From: Hominisplanchenecus faecis | Lineage (GTDB): Bacteria; Bacillota; Clostridia; Lachnospirales; Lachnospiraceae | Length of the DNA stretch: 35,867 nucleotides | Direction of reading: 5' to 3' | NCBI RefSeq assembly: GCF_020687205.1 | Contig: NZ_JAJEQE010000034.1 | Coordinates: forward strand, 1 to 35,867 | Shown: one piece after another, positions 8,127 through 16,577 of the stretch | Position numbering within the stretch: the first letter of the stretch is position 1 | Layout: every line of letters begins with the position of its first letter | The notes under the pieces: generated by a model | What the model was told of the DNA's origin: nothing | Database searches by the model: none | The model's input: the letters and a program-made list of their open reading frames with translations, nothing else | Made by a program: the position numbers and the translations under genes

Positions 8127-8240
8127 CAAAAAACAGGCTAATGACAGGACAATCCTGTTTCAAAAAACAGGACAACTTATCTGAGGACGTAGATTTCTTC
8201 ACATTTACATGATATAATTAGAAAAATGAAAAAACAGGAC
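8127..8240. promoter_or_regulatory. Repeat cluster (AAAAAACAGG) in the divergent intergenic region
   Basis: CAAAAAACAGG occurs at 8127-8137 and 8161-8171, and AAAAAACAGG again at 8229-8238. Overlapping palindromes are ACAGGA-CAA-TCCTGT (8144-8158) and CCTGTTTCAAAAAACAGG (8154-8171). This looks like a multi-site operator, or replication iterons, between the primase and the DUF6076-like gene. Confidence 0.6.
8210..8218 (+). promoter_or_regulatory. Extended -10 promoter
   Basis: TGATATAAT gives an extended -10 (TG at 8210-8211, TATAAT at 8213-8218). The -35 is poor. It lies 35 bases before the start at 8253 and downstream of two of the AAAAAACAGG repeats, with the third repeat overlapping the start of the transcript. 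This arrangement suits repression. Confidence 0.6.
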
Positions 8241-8252
8241 AGGAGGGCAAGC

Positions 8253-9356
8253 ATGAATCAAGAATTGATGACATTGGATTTCTGGCAGGATACGGTCATA
8301 TATGAGAGCAAAACATTTCCTGTCGGTACGCTTGCCTGTGATGCACTGAATATTCCTGTGAATACCATTGCAAAAATAAACGAGCAATGCGAGAAAATCA
8401 ATCTGCTGCTTGGAATATTAAACGCCGGACAGGATGCTTCTGCACTCTGTCCTATTGCAAAGGAAGCTGCTCTGACGATGCTCGATATTCTCAGTCAAAC
8501 ACCGCCGTTCTCCTATATGAATATCTCAAAGCACAGAGAACGGATTGAAAAAGTCTTTACTGTGGACAATGCGCTGAAATATGTGGAGTTTGCCATAAAA
8601 GCCGCAACCAATTCTTTGCAATTTGAAGAAATCCAGAACTTTACCGATGCGATGATGCTCCAACGCTATACCGCAGTTTTCGGGCATCTGGCATACTCCC
8701 TTGGGGAATACCAAACGTCCATGCTTGATTTTGCAGAAAAAACAGACGGCAACGAAGCAGACCGCACCGCAGAGGGTTTTGCAAAAATGTTCGGCAGCTA
8801 TTTCCCGCCGGAGTTTTCCATCACGGAAGGCAATGCCTGGATGTCTACCCTGAACAATTCCGTTCAGTATGTATCCGTCATCCGTCCCGGCGAAAAAGTT
8901 GCGAAGCTGGTCAAGCGGATGCACTATGTATCCTTTGTAGGGATGTTCCGGTCTGATCTTTTTGAGGGCTTATGTGTTGGTCATGCCCCGAAAAAATGCA
9001 AAATCTGCGGCAAGTGGTTCCTCACCACCAACGCAAGGCACACCAAATACTGCGGCGGCTATGCATCGGGGGACAAGCTGCACCGCACTTGCCGGCAGAT
9101 CGGCAATCTAAAAGGCAGAGAACAGCGAGAGCTTGCAGACGATCATCCGATTATCCAGATATATGAAAAGAGGCTGAACACCATAAATCGCTATGTAAAG
9201 CGTGGTACTCTGGACGCTGACCTTGCGGAGGTCATGAAGAAACTGGCAAAAGATAAAGAACTCCGGGCAAAAAGTGATGTTGCTTATGCCAAAGGAGCTT
9301 ATGAAAAAGAAATGGAACAGGCTGCTTTGCTTGCAGAAGCTAAGATACATATTTAG
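8253..9356 (+). CDS. DUF6076-like protein with C-terminal zinc ribbon
   Basis: A 367-residue cytoplasmic protein of unknown function, resembling proteins labelled DUF6076 in Firmicute mobile elements (from memory, not searched). The N-terminal two thirds are helical. Near residues 247-285 there is a probable zinc ribbon, CKICGKWFLTTNARHTKYC followed by a further Cys (HRTC). The end is Lys/Glu-rich helix. The start is the ATG at 8253 with AGGAGG seven bases upstream; an in-frame ATG at 8226 is only eight bases past the -10 and is rejected. It is the first gene of the plus-strand block. A DNA- or RNA-binding regulator is plausible but not shown. Confidence 0.8.
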   Translation: MNQELMTLDFWQDTVIYESKTFPVGTLACDALNIPVNTIAKINEQCEKINLLLGILNAGQDASALCPIAKEAALTMLDILSQTPPFSYMNISKHRERIEKVFTVDNALKYVEFAIKAATNSLQFEEIQNFTDAMMLQRYTAVFGHLAYSLGEYQTSMLDFAEKTDGNEADRTAEGFAKMFGSYFPPEFSITEGNAWMSTLNNSVQYVSVIRPGEKVAKLVKRMHYVSFVGMFRSDLFEGLCVGHAPKKCKICGKWFLTTNARHTKYCGGYASGDKLHRTCRQIGNLKGREQRELADDHPIIQIYEKRLNTINRYVKRGTLDADLAEVMKKLAKDKELRAKSDVAYAKGAYEKEMEQAALLAEAKIHI

Positions 9357-9368
9357 TGGGGGAACAAT

Positions 9369-9995
9369 ATGAAACAAATATATGTGCATGGATTAGGACA
9401 AACATCTGACAGTTGGACAAAAACAATAGATATTTTGCAAACTACTGATTACAGCTTGTGTCCGAATCTTCCTGATTTAGTTCATAGCAAAGAAGTGACC
9501 TATGATAATCTATATGCTGCATTTTCAGATTACTGCAATCAATATGATGAGCCTATTGATTTGTGCGGTTTATCGCTTGGGGGCGTATTAGCTCTGAACT
9601 ATGCTATACAATATCCGAAAAAAGTTCGCTCCTTGGTGCTTATCGCCACACAATATAAAATGCCCAAGAAGCTTCTGAAATTTCAAAATCTTCTCTTTAG
9701 ATTTATGCCTAAATCCATGTTTCAACAAATGGGATTTAGAAAAGCTGATTTCTTACTTCTATGCGAAACCATGATGGAGTTGGACTTTAACAACTCTCTG
9801 CACAAAATATCATGCCCTACACTATTGTTATATGGCGAGAAAGATACTGCGAATAAAAATGCTTCTATTGAATTGGCAGAATTGCTTAAGAACGTGGAAT
9901 TAAAAACGATTATTGGTGCCGGACATGAAGTTAATATTGAATCACCGCAGGAATTGGCAGAAATACTTCATGCTTTTTATGAAAGAATGTCTTAA
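9369..9995 (+). CDS. Alpha/beta-hydrolase fold protein
   Basis: A 208-residue soluble hydrolase, on the short side for the fold. The oxyanion-type HGLGQ lies near residues 7-11. The nucleophile elbow is GLSLGG (Ser near 70), the acid lies in YGEKD (about 158), and the base in GAGHE (about 180), completing a Ser-Asp-His triad. The substrate cannot be told. No signal peptide is visible, so it should act in the cytoplasm. A GGGGG-rich ribosome site precedes the ATG. It is clearly AT-richer than the genes on either side, which suggests a separately acquired cargo gene inserted between element genes. Confidence 0.88.
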   Translation: MKQIYVHGLGQTSDSWTKTIDILQTTDYSLCPNLPDLVHSKEVTYDNLYAAFSDYCNQYDEPIDLCGLSLGGVLALNYAIQYPKKVRSLVLIATQYKMPKKLLKFQNLLFRFMPKSMFQQMGFRKADFLLLCETMMELDFNNSLHKISCPTLLLYGEKDTANKNASIELAELLKNVELKTIIGAGHEVNIESPQELAEILHAFYERMS

Positions 9996-10029
9996 GGGAT
10001 TCTTATAGAAATGAGAAAGGAGGTGCGCT

Positions 10030-11202
10030 ATGCTGAGTGATTTTTCATGGGACATGACCGGATACATACCAAAACACGCTGTCAATCCGCACGGTGACGG
10101 CATCATTCCTTATGCGGCAGAGCGCATCTTCCAACTGGAACCGGAGCCTCCAGCGGTGGGCAATCTGAACGAATATATCCTGTCTGCCTTGCAGGAAAAG
10201 AATTTGATATATTTCTCATTCTTCCTACACCACTACGAGCCGCAGCTTAACAAGCGCATCAAAGACTTTCTCGGTGTGGATGGCGGCGATCTGTACGACA
10301 CAAACCGATTTATAGATATAAAGCTCTCCTGCCGGGAGCAAATGCTCCAAAAGCTGATGGACTATGACCTTGCCAAGGGTGCAGAGTATGCTACATACAT
10401 TTTCCCGTTCATCCGGGATGCTATGCTCCGTTTTCGCATGGGCGAAGAAAAATGGTCGGTGTCCTCTCTGACCAATTACAAAATGGTGCGGTCAATGGCT
10501 TGGCTGTACCACAATACCAAGGATGCGGTCAACGAATTTTCCAAGAAATACAACTGCGATCTTGCCCTTGCGGAAGAATATCTGAAAGTTGTCCGTGGAA
10601 TCCGCAATCAGCAGCCTTTCTATGTCACAGACGAGGACGGCGAAGAAACAGGCGAGGATGTAGCCCTTGACGATAGCTGGAACTATACCGATATCCTCTG
10701 GAACGGCATACAGGCAGAAAAGGTGCAGCGGGCATTTGAGAAACTGAATTACCGGGAACAGACCTTGCTCGAAAAACGGTTAGCAATTTGCATGACCTGT
10801 GGGCGTGTCAGCTCATGGAAAGACCGCCCCACCTTTGAAGAACTGGCGGTTATGTTTGAGGGCAGTACAGCCAGCGGTGCAGAACGAGCCTACCGAAAAG
10901 CAGTGGACAAGTTGACGGAATTGTTGGTTGCCGAGGGCGCAATCCATGCAGTCCGGCTAAAACAGAAATCCAAGATCAAGCGAAAAAAGAAAATCGCCGC
11001 CGCAATCTACGAATATCAGGCAGACTGCGACGGCGAATGGGGCGAAGTATCATTAGATTTTGAGAACGGCAAGGCAGAGGTCATTTTGCTTGCCGATTGG
11101 GATACAGTGAAAACAAACAAATTTGCAAGCAGAGCAATCGCCTATCTTCTGAACTGTGAGAACGAAAAATTACCCAAGGAAATAATGGTGGCCTTTGAAT
11201 AA
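10030..11202 (+). CDS. Sigma-70-like / helix-turn-helix protein of mobile elements
   Basis: A 390-residue protein. The segment about 60-160 (FLHHYEPQLNKRIKDFLG to RSMAWLYHNT) resembles a divergent sigma region 2. The part about 235-295 (LNYREQTLLEKRLAICM to SGAERAYRKAVDKL) resembles a region-4 type helix-turn-helix. A basic linker (KQKSKIKRKKKIAAA) follows, then a C-terminal beta-rich domain. Such proteins are common in Firmicute integrative elements, but whether they act as true sigma factors is uncertain. AAGGAGGTG precedes the ATG. The gene overlaps the frame leading into the response regulator (stop at 11202, regulator start at 11219), so it is probably co-transcribed with the two-component system. 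Confidence 0.75.
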   Translation: MLSDFSWDMTGYIPKHAVNPHGDGIIPYAAERIFQLEPEPPAVGNLNEYILSALQEKNLIYFSFFLHHYEPQLNKRIKDFLGVDGGDLYDTNRFIDIKLSCREQMLQKLMDYDLAKGAEYATYIFPFIRDAMLRFRMGEEKWSVSSLTNYKMVRSMAWLYHNTKDAVNEFSKKYNCDLALAEEYLKVVRGIRNQQPFYVTDEDGEETGEDVALDDSWNYTDILWNGIQAEKVQRAFEKLNYREQTLLEKRLAICMTCGRVSSWKDRPTFEELAVMFEGSTASGAERAYRKAVDKLTELLVAEGAIHAVRLKQKSKIKRKKKIAAAIYEYQADCDGEWGEVSLDFENGKAEVILLADWDTVKTNKFASRAIAYLLNCENEKLPKEIMVAFE

Positions 11203-11218
11203 CGAGGGAGTGAGATAC

Positions 11219-11896
11219 ATGGAACAATTATTGATTATTGAAGATGATATAGGGTTGAATCAGGGTTTAAGTAAAGCACTGAAAGCAGATGACCGTCAGA
11301 TCATTTCCTGCCAAGACCTAAAAGCGGCGAAGGAACAGCTGCTTTGCGGCGGTGTATCCCTGATCCTGCTGGATATCAATCTGCCGGATGGCAGTGGGCT
11401 TGAGCTGCTCCGGGAGGTCAAGGAAAACACACCCTATATTCCTGTTATTCTGCTGACTGCCAATGACACCGATCTGGACATCGTAGACGGACTGGAGAGG
11501 GGCGCTGATGATTATATTACCAAGCCCTTTTCTCTTTCGGTTTTGCGTGCAAGGGTGAATACCCAACTGCGAAAGCAAGTGTCAAACCATAAAAATGCGC
11601 CGTTCCATATGGATCTATTTCACTTTGACTTTGAGGCTATGACCTTTTATGTGGGAGATTCAAAAGTTGAATTGAGCAAAACAGAACAAAAATTACTGCG
11701 TCTGCTTGTTGAAAACCGAGGCCGAACCATGACCCGTGGAGACCTTGTCGACCGGATCTGGACAGATGGCGCAGAATATGTGGATGAAAATGCTTTGTCT
11801 GTTACGATCAAGCGTCTGAGGGATAAGCTTGGCGCACAGAAATACATTAAAACCATCTACGGAATCGGTTATAGCTGGGTGACAAAAGATGAATAA
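11219..11896 (+). CDS. OmpR/PhoB-family response regulator
   Basis: A 225-residue regulator with a receiver domain (about 1-115): the acidic pocket IIEDD (residues 6-10), phosphoacceptor Asp52 in LLDINLP, the conserved Thr in LLTAND, and the Lys in ITKPF. A winged-helix DNA-binding domain occupies about 130-222, ending YIKTIYGIGYSWV. The start at 11219 is preferred because GAGGGAG stands in front of it. Its stop overlaps the histidine kinase start (ATGAATAA), so the two are translationally coupled. It most likely controls the ABC transporter genes downstream. Confidence 0.95.
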   Translation: MEQLLIIEDDIGLNQGLSKALKADDRQIISCQDLKAAKEQLLCGGVSLILLDINLPDGSGLELLREVKENTPYIPVILLTANDTDLDIVDGLERGADDYITKPFSLSVLRARVNTQLRKQVSNHKNAPFHMDLFHFDFEAMTFYVGDSKVELSKTEQKLLRLLVENRGRTMTRGDLVDRIWTDGAEYVDENALSVTIKRLRDKLGAQKYIKTIYGIGYSWVTKDE

Positions 11897-12788
11897 AACC
11901 GGCATTGTGATCATACTGCTATGTTTTCTGGCGGCGATAGCTGCTGTATTATGGGAGCGGAGGAAGATCAGAAAAACGATGGAAGAAATCGAAAGGATGC
12001 TGGACGCTGCCATGACCGGCTCCTTTTCTGAAACCAATTTTGATGAAAGCCAGCTATCTGCATTGGAAACGAAGTTTGCGCACTATCTTTCCGCCGCAGA
12101 AGCATCTTCTCAAAATGTAGCGCAGGAAAAAGACAAAATCAAGACCTTGATTGCGGACATTTCCCACCAAACGAAAACGCCGATTGCAAATCTGCTGTTA
12201 TACAGCGAGCTTTTGATGGAGGAAACTCTGCCTGCATCGGCGAAGGCAAATGTGGAGGCGCTGTACAAACAATCGGAAAAGCTGCGATTTCTGATCGATT
12301 CTCTCGTAAAGCTTTCCAGACTGGAAAACGGGATCATTTCACTCTCCCCCCAGCCGGCAGCGCTGCAGCCGCTGCTTGAAAGCGTAGTAGAACAATATGC
12401 CGCCAAGGTTTCTGAAAAAGGATTGTCTTTGCAACTGCAAGATACCGATGCTTTTGCTGTATTCGACTTCAAATGGACAGCGGAAGCGCTGGCTAATATC
12501 GTAGACAACGCCATCAAATATACAGAGCATGGCACCATTACTATTTCTGCCGTAAGCTATGAAATGTTTGCAAGGATCGATATATCGGATACCGGTTCAG
12601 GCATACCGGAAACTGAGCAAGCGAAGATATTTGCTCGCTTTTACCGCTCGAATAGTGTGCAGAAACAAGAAGGGGTCGGCATCGGCTTATACCTTGCCCG
12701 ACAGATCATATCCGGCGAGGGCGGTTATATCAAGGTTGCTTCCGTTCCGGGAAAAGGAAGTACGTTTTCCATATTTCTGCCGAAATAA
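11889..12788 (+). CDS. Sensor histidine kinase with one membrane segment
   Basis: A 299-residue kinase. A single hydrophobic helix (about 5-21) anchors it, with almost nothing outside the membrane. A linker follows, then the dimerisation domain with phospho-accepting His93 in DISHQTKTPIANL. The HATPase domain has an N box (NIVDNAIKYTEHG), a G1 box (DTGSGIP) and a G2 box (GVGIGLYLA). With no extracellular sensor it probably reads the state of a partner, as intramembrane-sensing kinases linked to antimicrobial-peptide transporters do. The FtsX-type transporter encoded next is the obvious partner, though this is inferred. A hairpin at 12860-12906 lies between kinase and transporter genes. Confidence 0.93.
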   Translation: MNKTGIVIILLCFLAAIAAVLWERRKIRKTMEEIERMLDAAMTGSFSETNFDESQLSALETKFAHYLSAAEASSQNVAQEKDKIKTLIADISHQTKTPIANLLLYSELLMEETLPASAKANVEALYKQSEKLRFLIDSLVKLSRLENGIISLSPQPAALQPLLESVVEQYAAKVSEKGLSLQLQDTDAFAVFDFKWTAEALANIVDNAIKYTEHGTITISAVSYEMFARIDISDTGSGIPETEQAKIFARFYRSNSVQKQEGVGIGLYLARQIISGEGGYIKVASVPGKGSTFSIFLPK

Positions 12789-12859
12789 CAACAATTCTAT
12801 CAAAACTGTTAGATTTCATTTTCCGCCGGAAAGAATGTGGAAAGATTCCTATGCGATAA

Positions 12860-12906
12860 TCTGTATGTATCAAAGGATCATTTCCTTTCATACATACAGA
12901 TTTTTT
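12860..12906 (+). terminator. Intrinsic terminator/attenuator between kinase and ABC genes
   Basis: TCTGTATGTAT (12860-12870) pairs with ATACATACAGA (12890-12900); AAAGG/CCTTT extends the stem inward, and TTTTTT follows (12901-12906). It is a strong terminator, yet the transporter's ribosome site begins within four bases of the T-run. No promoter fits between hairpin and start, so expression of the ABC genes must pass through or start inside this structure. Confidence 0.8.
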
Positions 12907-12923
12907 CATGGAGGTACTCATTT

Positions 12924-13595
12924 ATGGAAGTTTTACAGGCAAAAAACCTGAAAAAGATTTATGGCTCCGGCAATAACGCAGTTCATGCGTTGGATGGAGT
13001 TGATTTAAGTGTAAAGAAGGGCGAATTTGTTGCAATTGTCGGCACATCCGGCTCCGGCAAATCCACGCTGCTGCACATGCTGGGCGGGCTGGATCGCCCT
13101 ACAAGTGGCACGGTCATGGTGGACGGACAGGATATTTTCTCCCTGAAGGAGGAAGCGCTGACCATCTTCCGCCGCAGGAAAATCGGCTTTGTGTTCCAAG
13201 CATATAATCTTGTTCCGGTGCTGAATGTGTATGAAAATATTGTTCTACCCATTGAGCTGGACGGTGGCAAGGTCAATAAGGATTTCGTACAGCAAATTGT
13301 ACAGACACTTGGGCTGGATGATCGTCTGGATGCGCTGCCCAATCAGCTCTCAGGCGGTCAACAGCAGCGAGTAGCCATTGCCCGTGCGCTGGCGGCAGCA
13401 CCCGCTATCATTCTGGCAGATGAACCCACCGGCAATCTGGATTCCAAAACCAGCCAGGATGTATTGAGCCTTTTGAAAGTCACCAGTCAAAAGTTCGCCC
13501 AGACAATCGTAATGATCACTCACAACGAAGAAATTGCGCAGATGGCAGACCGCATTATCCGTATCGAAGACGGTCGGATCGTCTCCCAGAACTAA
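12924..13595 (+). CDS. ABC transporter ATP-binding protein (MacB/LolD/BceA type)
   Basis: A 223-residue ATPase that powers the FtsX-type permease encoded next. Walker [10 protein letters not shown] is at residues 40-48. The rest of the set is present: the Q-loop in [18 protein letters not shown], signature LSGGQQQR, Walker [14 protein letters not shown], and an H-loop His in MITHN. The [10 protein letters not shown] form is typical of this subfamily, which moves lipoproteins, macrolides or antimicrobial peptides, or acts by mechanical transmission. The ATG at 12924 is chosen because GGAGG precedes it; a longer in-frame extension runs through the terminator and is rejected. Six bases separate its stop from the first possible start of the permease frame. 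Confidence 0.95.
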   Translation: MEVLQAKNLKKIYGSGNNAVHALDGVDLSVKKGEFVAIVGTSGSGKSTLLHMLGGLDRPTSGTVMVDGQDIFSLKEEALTIFRRRKIGFVFQAYNLVPVLNVYENIVLPIELDGGKVNKDFVQQIVQTLGLDDRLDALPNQLSGGQQQRVAIARALAAAPAIILADEPTGNLDSKTSQDVLSLLKVTSQKFAQTIVMITHNEEIAQMADRIIRIEDGRIVSQN

Positions 13596-13610
13596 CGGGA
13601 GGTGGCTACG

Positions 13611-16256
13611 ATGAATGTCAAAAATCGAAAATGTATTCGAAAACTCAGCTTAAAATCTCTTTATGCGAACCGTCGTCGCAATCTGATCGCCATTTTTGCC
13701 ATTGCGCTGACAACGCTGCTATTTACGTCCATGTTCACCATTGTCTTGTCGTTGAACGCCAGTTATGAAACCTACCAGTTTCGGCAGGTAGGCGGCTATG
13801 CGCATGGCACCTTTAAGGATGTTTCCCCCGAGCAGGCGGAACGCATCGCTGCCCACCCAAAGGTGAAAGCTACGGGGGCACGGAAGGTAATCGGTATCAC
13901 TGCGGAGGGGGTCTTTGCCAAAATACCGGCAGAGATCAGCTACATGGATGCCAACTGCACTAAATGGAGCTATGCAACCCCTACTACCGGACGGATGCCC
14001 GAAAGCGGCAAAGAGGTAACCATGGATACGGCAGCGTTGCAGCTGCTTGGCGTAACGCCGGAGCTGGGCGCCGAGGTCACGGTTTCCTATTCCATTACGG
14101 ACAAGGATCAAACCGCCTTTACTGTAACAGATACCTTTACGCTGGTAGGCTATTGGGACTATGATGAACTAATGCCTGTTCACTACATCAACATCAGCCG
14201 TGATTACGCAGATGACATCGAAGCGCAGGCAGTGAAAACAGGGCTACAGCCCTTCCGCACTGACCTGAATGTCATGATGGCTTCCAGTACAAACATTCAA
14301 GGGCAGATGGAGCAGGTGGATACCGATCTCGGCTACACATGGGACAGCTATACCGATCCCAACAGCGTTCGAATCGGCGTCAACTGGGGATATACCTCAT
14401 CCCAGCTGGAGTCGCAGCTCGATCCGGAACTTGTGATCGCCATAGCAGCTTTTTTGCTGCTGGTGATTTTCACCGGGTATCTTATCATCTATAACATTTT
14501 CCAGATCTCTGTTGCGGGGGATATCCGGTTTTACGGGCTTCTGAAAACCATTGGCACAACGCCCCGGCAGCTCAAACGCATCATTCGCCAGCAGGCACTT
14601 CTGCTTTGTCTGATCGGCATTCCGGCGGGGCTGCTGTTGGGCTATGGCATTGGCGCTGTTCTGGTGCCTGTTGTCTTGCGCTCCACCCAGTTGGATGCAG
14701 GCATCACCACCATCAGCACTTCGCCTGTGATCTTTGTTGGCTCCGTGCTGTTTGCCCTGCTGACGGTGCTTTTGTCCTGCTCCAAGCCCGGGAAAATGGC
14801 AGCCAGGGTTTCTCCGGTGGAGGCTACCAAATATACAGATGCGATGCAGACCAAGAAAAAACAGCGCAGCACCCGGGGAGCGAAGCTCCATCAGATGGCC
14901 TTTGCCAATCTGGGACGAAACAAAAAAAAGACGGTGCTGGTGGTGGTGTCTCTGGCACTGTCGGTGACGCTGTTCAATGCACTGTGTGCCTTTGTGGGCG
15001 GCTTCAGCATGGAGAAGTATGTATCCTTCATGACCTGCGCCGATTTTATCGTCAGCACGCCCGACTATTTCCATTACAACCCGGCAGATGAATTCATCAC
15101 GCCGGAACAGATCGAAGAGATCGCAGCAAACACAAAGTCCAGTCTTTCCGGCACGGGATATGCTGTGCGAAAACCCGTATATCTTTGGATGACGGAGGAT
15201 GCTCTGCGGCAGGACTATGCATTGTTCGAAAGTGCTGAGCAGGTGGACAGCCATATGAGCCGCATGGAGCACCGGGGCAATATGGTGATGGGAAAGACCA
15301 GAATTGAGGCTTTGGATAACAGCCTGTTTGACAAGCTGCAAGTATTCGACGGAGATATTTCTCCTATGCTGGAGCCAAACAATAACGCTATTGCCATTGC
15401 GGTTTCCTTAGATGACTACGGCAATCTGCCCAATCCTGAATACTACCCCAAGGTGGGAGACACGATTACCGCTACCTATACGGACGATGTGAAATATATC
15501 GACAGCCGCACCGGGGAACTCTGCACCGAAGATACACCGGAGGAGTACCTTCAGGAAAAACTGTATGGAGCCAGAGATGTAGAGTACACGGTCTGCGCCT
15601 TGGTAGAGCTTCCGTTTTCCATGAGTTATCGTTATGATGGTATTGGATATGAGGCGGTTTTGTCTGTGGATACCGCACAGAGGGACAGCGGTGGTGCGGC
15701 CATTCCGATGCTCTACCTGTTCGACACAGCGGACGAAGTTGACGAGGCCGAAGCAGAGCAATATCTATCGAAGCTCACTGCCGGTGAGTTTTCGCCCTTG
15801 ATGTATGAAAGCAAGGCCACGGCTCGCTCTGAATTTGCTCAGTTCCGGCAGATGTTCCTTCTGATAGGTGGTATCCTCTGTGCTATCATTGGGCTGGTGG
15901 GACTCTTAAATTTCTTCAACGCCATGATGACCGGTATTCTTTCCCGCCGCCGTGAATTTGCTGTGCTTCAGGCTGTAGGAATGACAAACCGGCAGCTCAA
16001 AACCATGCTGATCTACGAGGGGTTGTTTTACGCAATGTCTTCTGTAGCGGCGGCCTTTATTCTGTCGCTGGCGGTGGGACCTCTTGCGGGAAAAATGCTG
16101 GGCAGTATGTTCTGGTTCTTTGAGTATCGATTCACCATTCTGCCTGTCCTGCTGACAATTCCGGTATTTCTTCTGCTGGGGTGGCTGATTCCTTGCATGA
16201 TGTATGACAACGCAGCGAAATGCAGTGTTGTAGAGCAATTAAGGGATGCTCAATAA
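13611..16256 (+). CDS. FtsX-like ABC transporter permease, 881 residues
   Basis: A large permease with two FtsX cores and two outer domains. TM1 is near 22-46. A ~230-residue extracytoplasmic domain follows, then TM2-4 (about 275-300, 325-350, 370-393). TM5 is near 440-460, a second ~280-residue outer domain follows, and TM6-8 lie near 745-770, 800-825 and 832-857. Two copies of an FtsX signature occur (YGLLKTIGTTPRQLKRII and FAVLQAVGMTNRQLKTMLIY). The ATG at 13611 has GGAGGTG six bases upstream. This is the eight-helix duplicated layout, not the ten-helix BceB layout. With the two-component system it may sense or remove membrane-active compounds, but the substrate is unknown. Confidence 0.92.
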   Translation: MNVKNRKCIRKLSLKSLYANRRRNLIAIFAIALTTLLFTSMFTIVLSLNASYETYQFRQVGGYAHGTFKDVSPEQAERIAAHPKVKATGARKVIGITAEGVFAKIPAEISYMDANCTKWSYATPTTGRMPESGKEVTMDTAALQLLGVTPELGAEVTVSYSITDKDQTAFTVTDTFTLVGYWDYDELMPVHYINISRDYADDIEAQAVKTGLQPFRTDLNVMMASSTNIQGQMEQVDTDLGYTWDSYTDPNSVRIGVNWGYTSSQLESQLDPELVIAIAAFLLLVIFTGYLIIYNIFQISVAGDIRFYGLLKTIGTTPRQLKRIIRQQALLLCLIGIPAGLLLGYGIGAVLVPVVLRSTQLDAGITTISTSPVIFVGSVLFALLTVLLSCSKPGKMAARVSPVEATKYTDAMQTKKKQRSTRGAKLHQMAFANLGRNKKKTVLVVVSLALSVTLFNALCAFVGGFSMEKYVSFMTCADFIVSTPDYFHYNPADEFITPEQIEEIAANTKSSLSGTGYAVRKPVYLWMTEDALRQDYALFESAEQVDSHMSRMEHRGNMVMGKTRIEALDNSLFDKLQVFDGDISPMLEPNNNAIAIAVSLDDYGNLPNPEYYPKVGDTITATYTDDVKYIDSRTGELCTEDTPEEYLQEKLYGARDVEYTVCALVELPFSMSYRYDGIGYEAVLSVDTAQRDSGGAAIPMLYLFDTADEVDEAEAEQYLSKLTAGEFSPLMYESKATARSEFAQFRQMFLLIGGILCAIIGLVGLLNFFNAMMTGILSRRREFAVLQAVGMTNRQLKTMLIYEGLFYAMSSVAAAFILSLAVGPLAGKMLGSMFWFFEYRFTILPVLLTIPVFLLLGWLIPCMMYDNAAKCSVVEQLRDAQ

Positions 16257-16273
16257 CTGTTAAGCAAAAAACG

Positions 16274-16301
16274 GCCCTCTGCCAATGAAAAGGCAGAGGG
16301 C
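16274..16301. terminator. Bidirectional terminator at the end of the ABC operon
   Basis: GCCCTCTGCC (16274-16283) and GGCAGAGGGC (16292-16301) form a perfect 10-bp stem with an 8-base loop. On the minus strand it is followed by CGTTTTTTGC, a good T-run that would end the rlmD/DUF6061-like transcript. On the plus strand it is followed by TGAGTTTTA, ending the permease transcript. Convergent genes share it. Confidence 0.85.
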
Positions 16302-16307
16302 TGAGTT

Positions 16308-16553
16308 TTAATCTAAGGGTTTACATTCAGTTACAGTTTTTAGATAAATTTCGGGGTTTCCGTTCAATATCAAGTCTGCATATCCAATCGGGTCATTGTA
16401 GATTAGATAGTCCAGCTCTGACCGCTGATACATATTGTCAGCAACCTCATTCTCCACGGCTATTGTATCAATAGCAATCATACTGCCATCTAAGAATTTC
16501 AGTTCCACACAGGCATTATCCATGTTGAACTCACAAGAAATCAACCTATCCAT
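16308..16553 (-). CDS. Small DUF6061-like protein of integrative elements
   Basis: An 81-residue acidic protein (about 9 kDa). It matches my memory of proteins called DUF6061, which often sit at the end of serine-recombinase elements. No catalytic motif is visible. The start has GGAGG seven bases upstream. It begins 24 bases after the rlmD stop and is followed by the shared terminator, so it should be transcribed from the chromosomal yqeY-rlmD promoter. Being the outermost gene of the element and read from a host promoter, it would be expressed only when the element is integrated. Confidence 0.7.
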   Translation of the reverse strand: MDRLISCEFNMDNACVELKFLDGSMIAIDTIAVENEVADNMYQRSELDYLIYNDPIGYADLILNGNPEIYLKTVTECKPLD

Positions 16554-16577
16554 AAGAAACCTCCACTTTGCTGGATG

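Noticed and set aside
14397-15341. A 314-residue open frame antisense to the FtsX permease
   Set aside because: It is His/Gln-rich shadow sequence without a ribosome site or recognisable domain.
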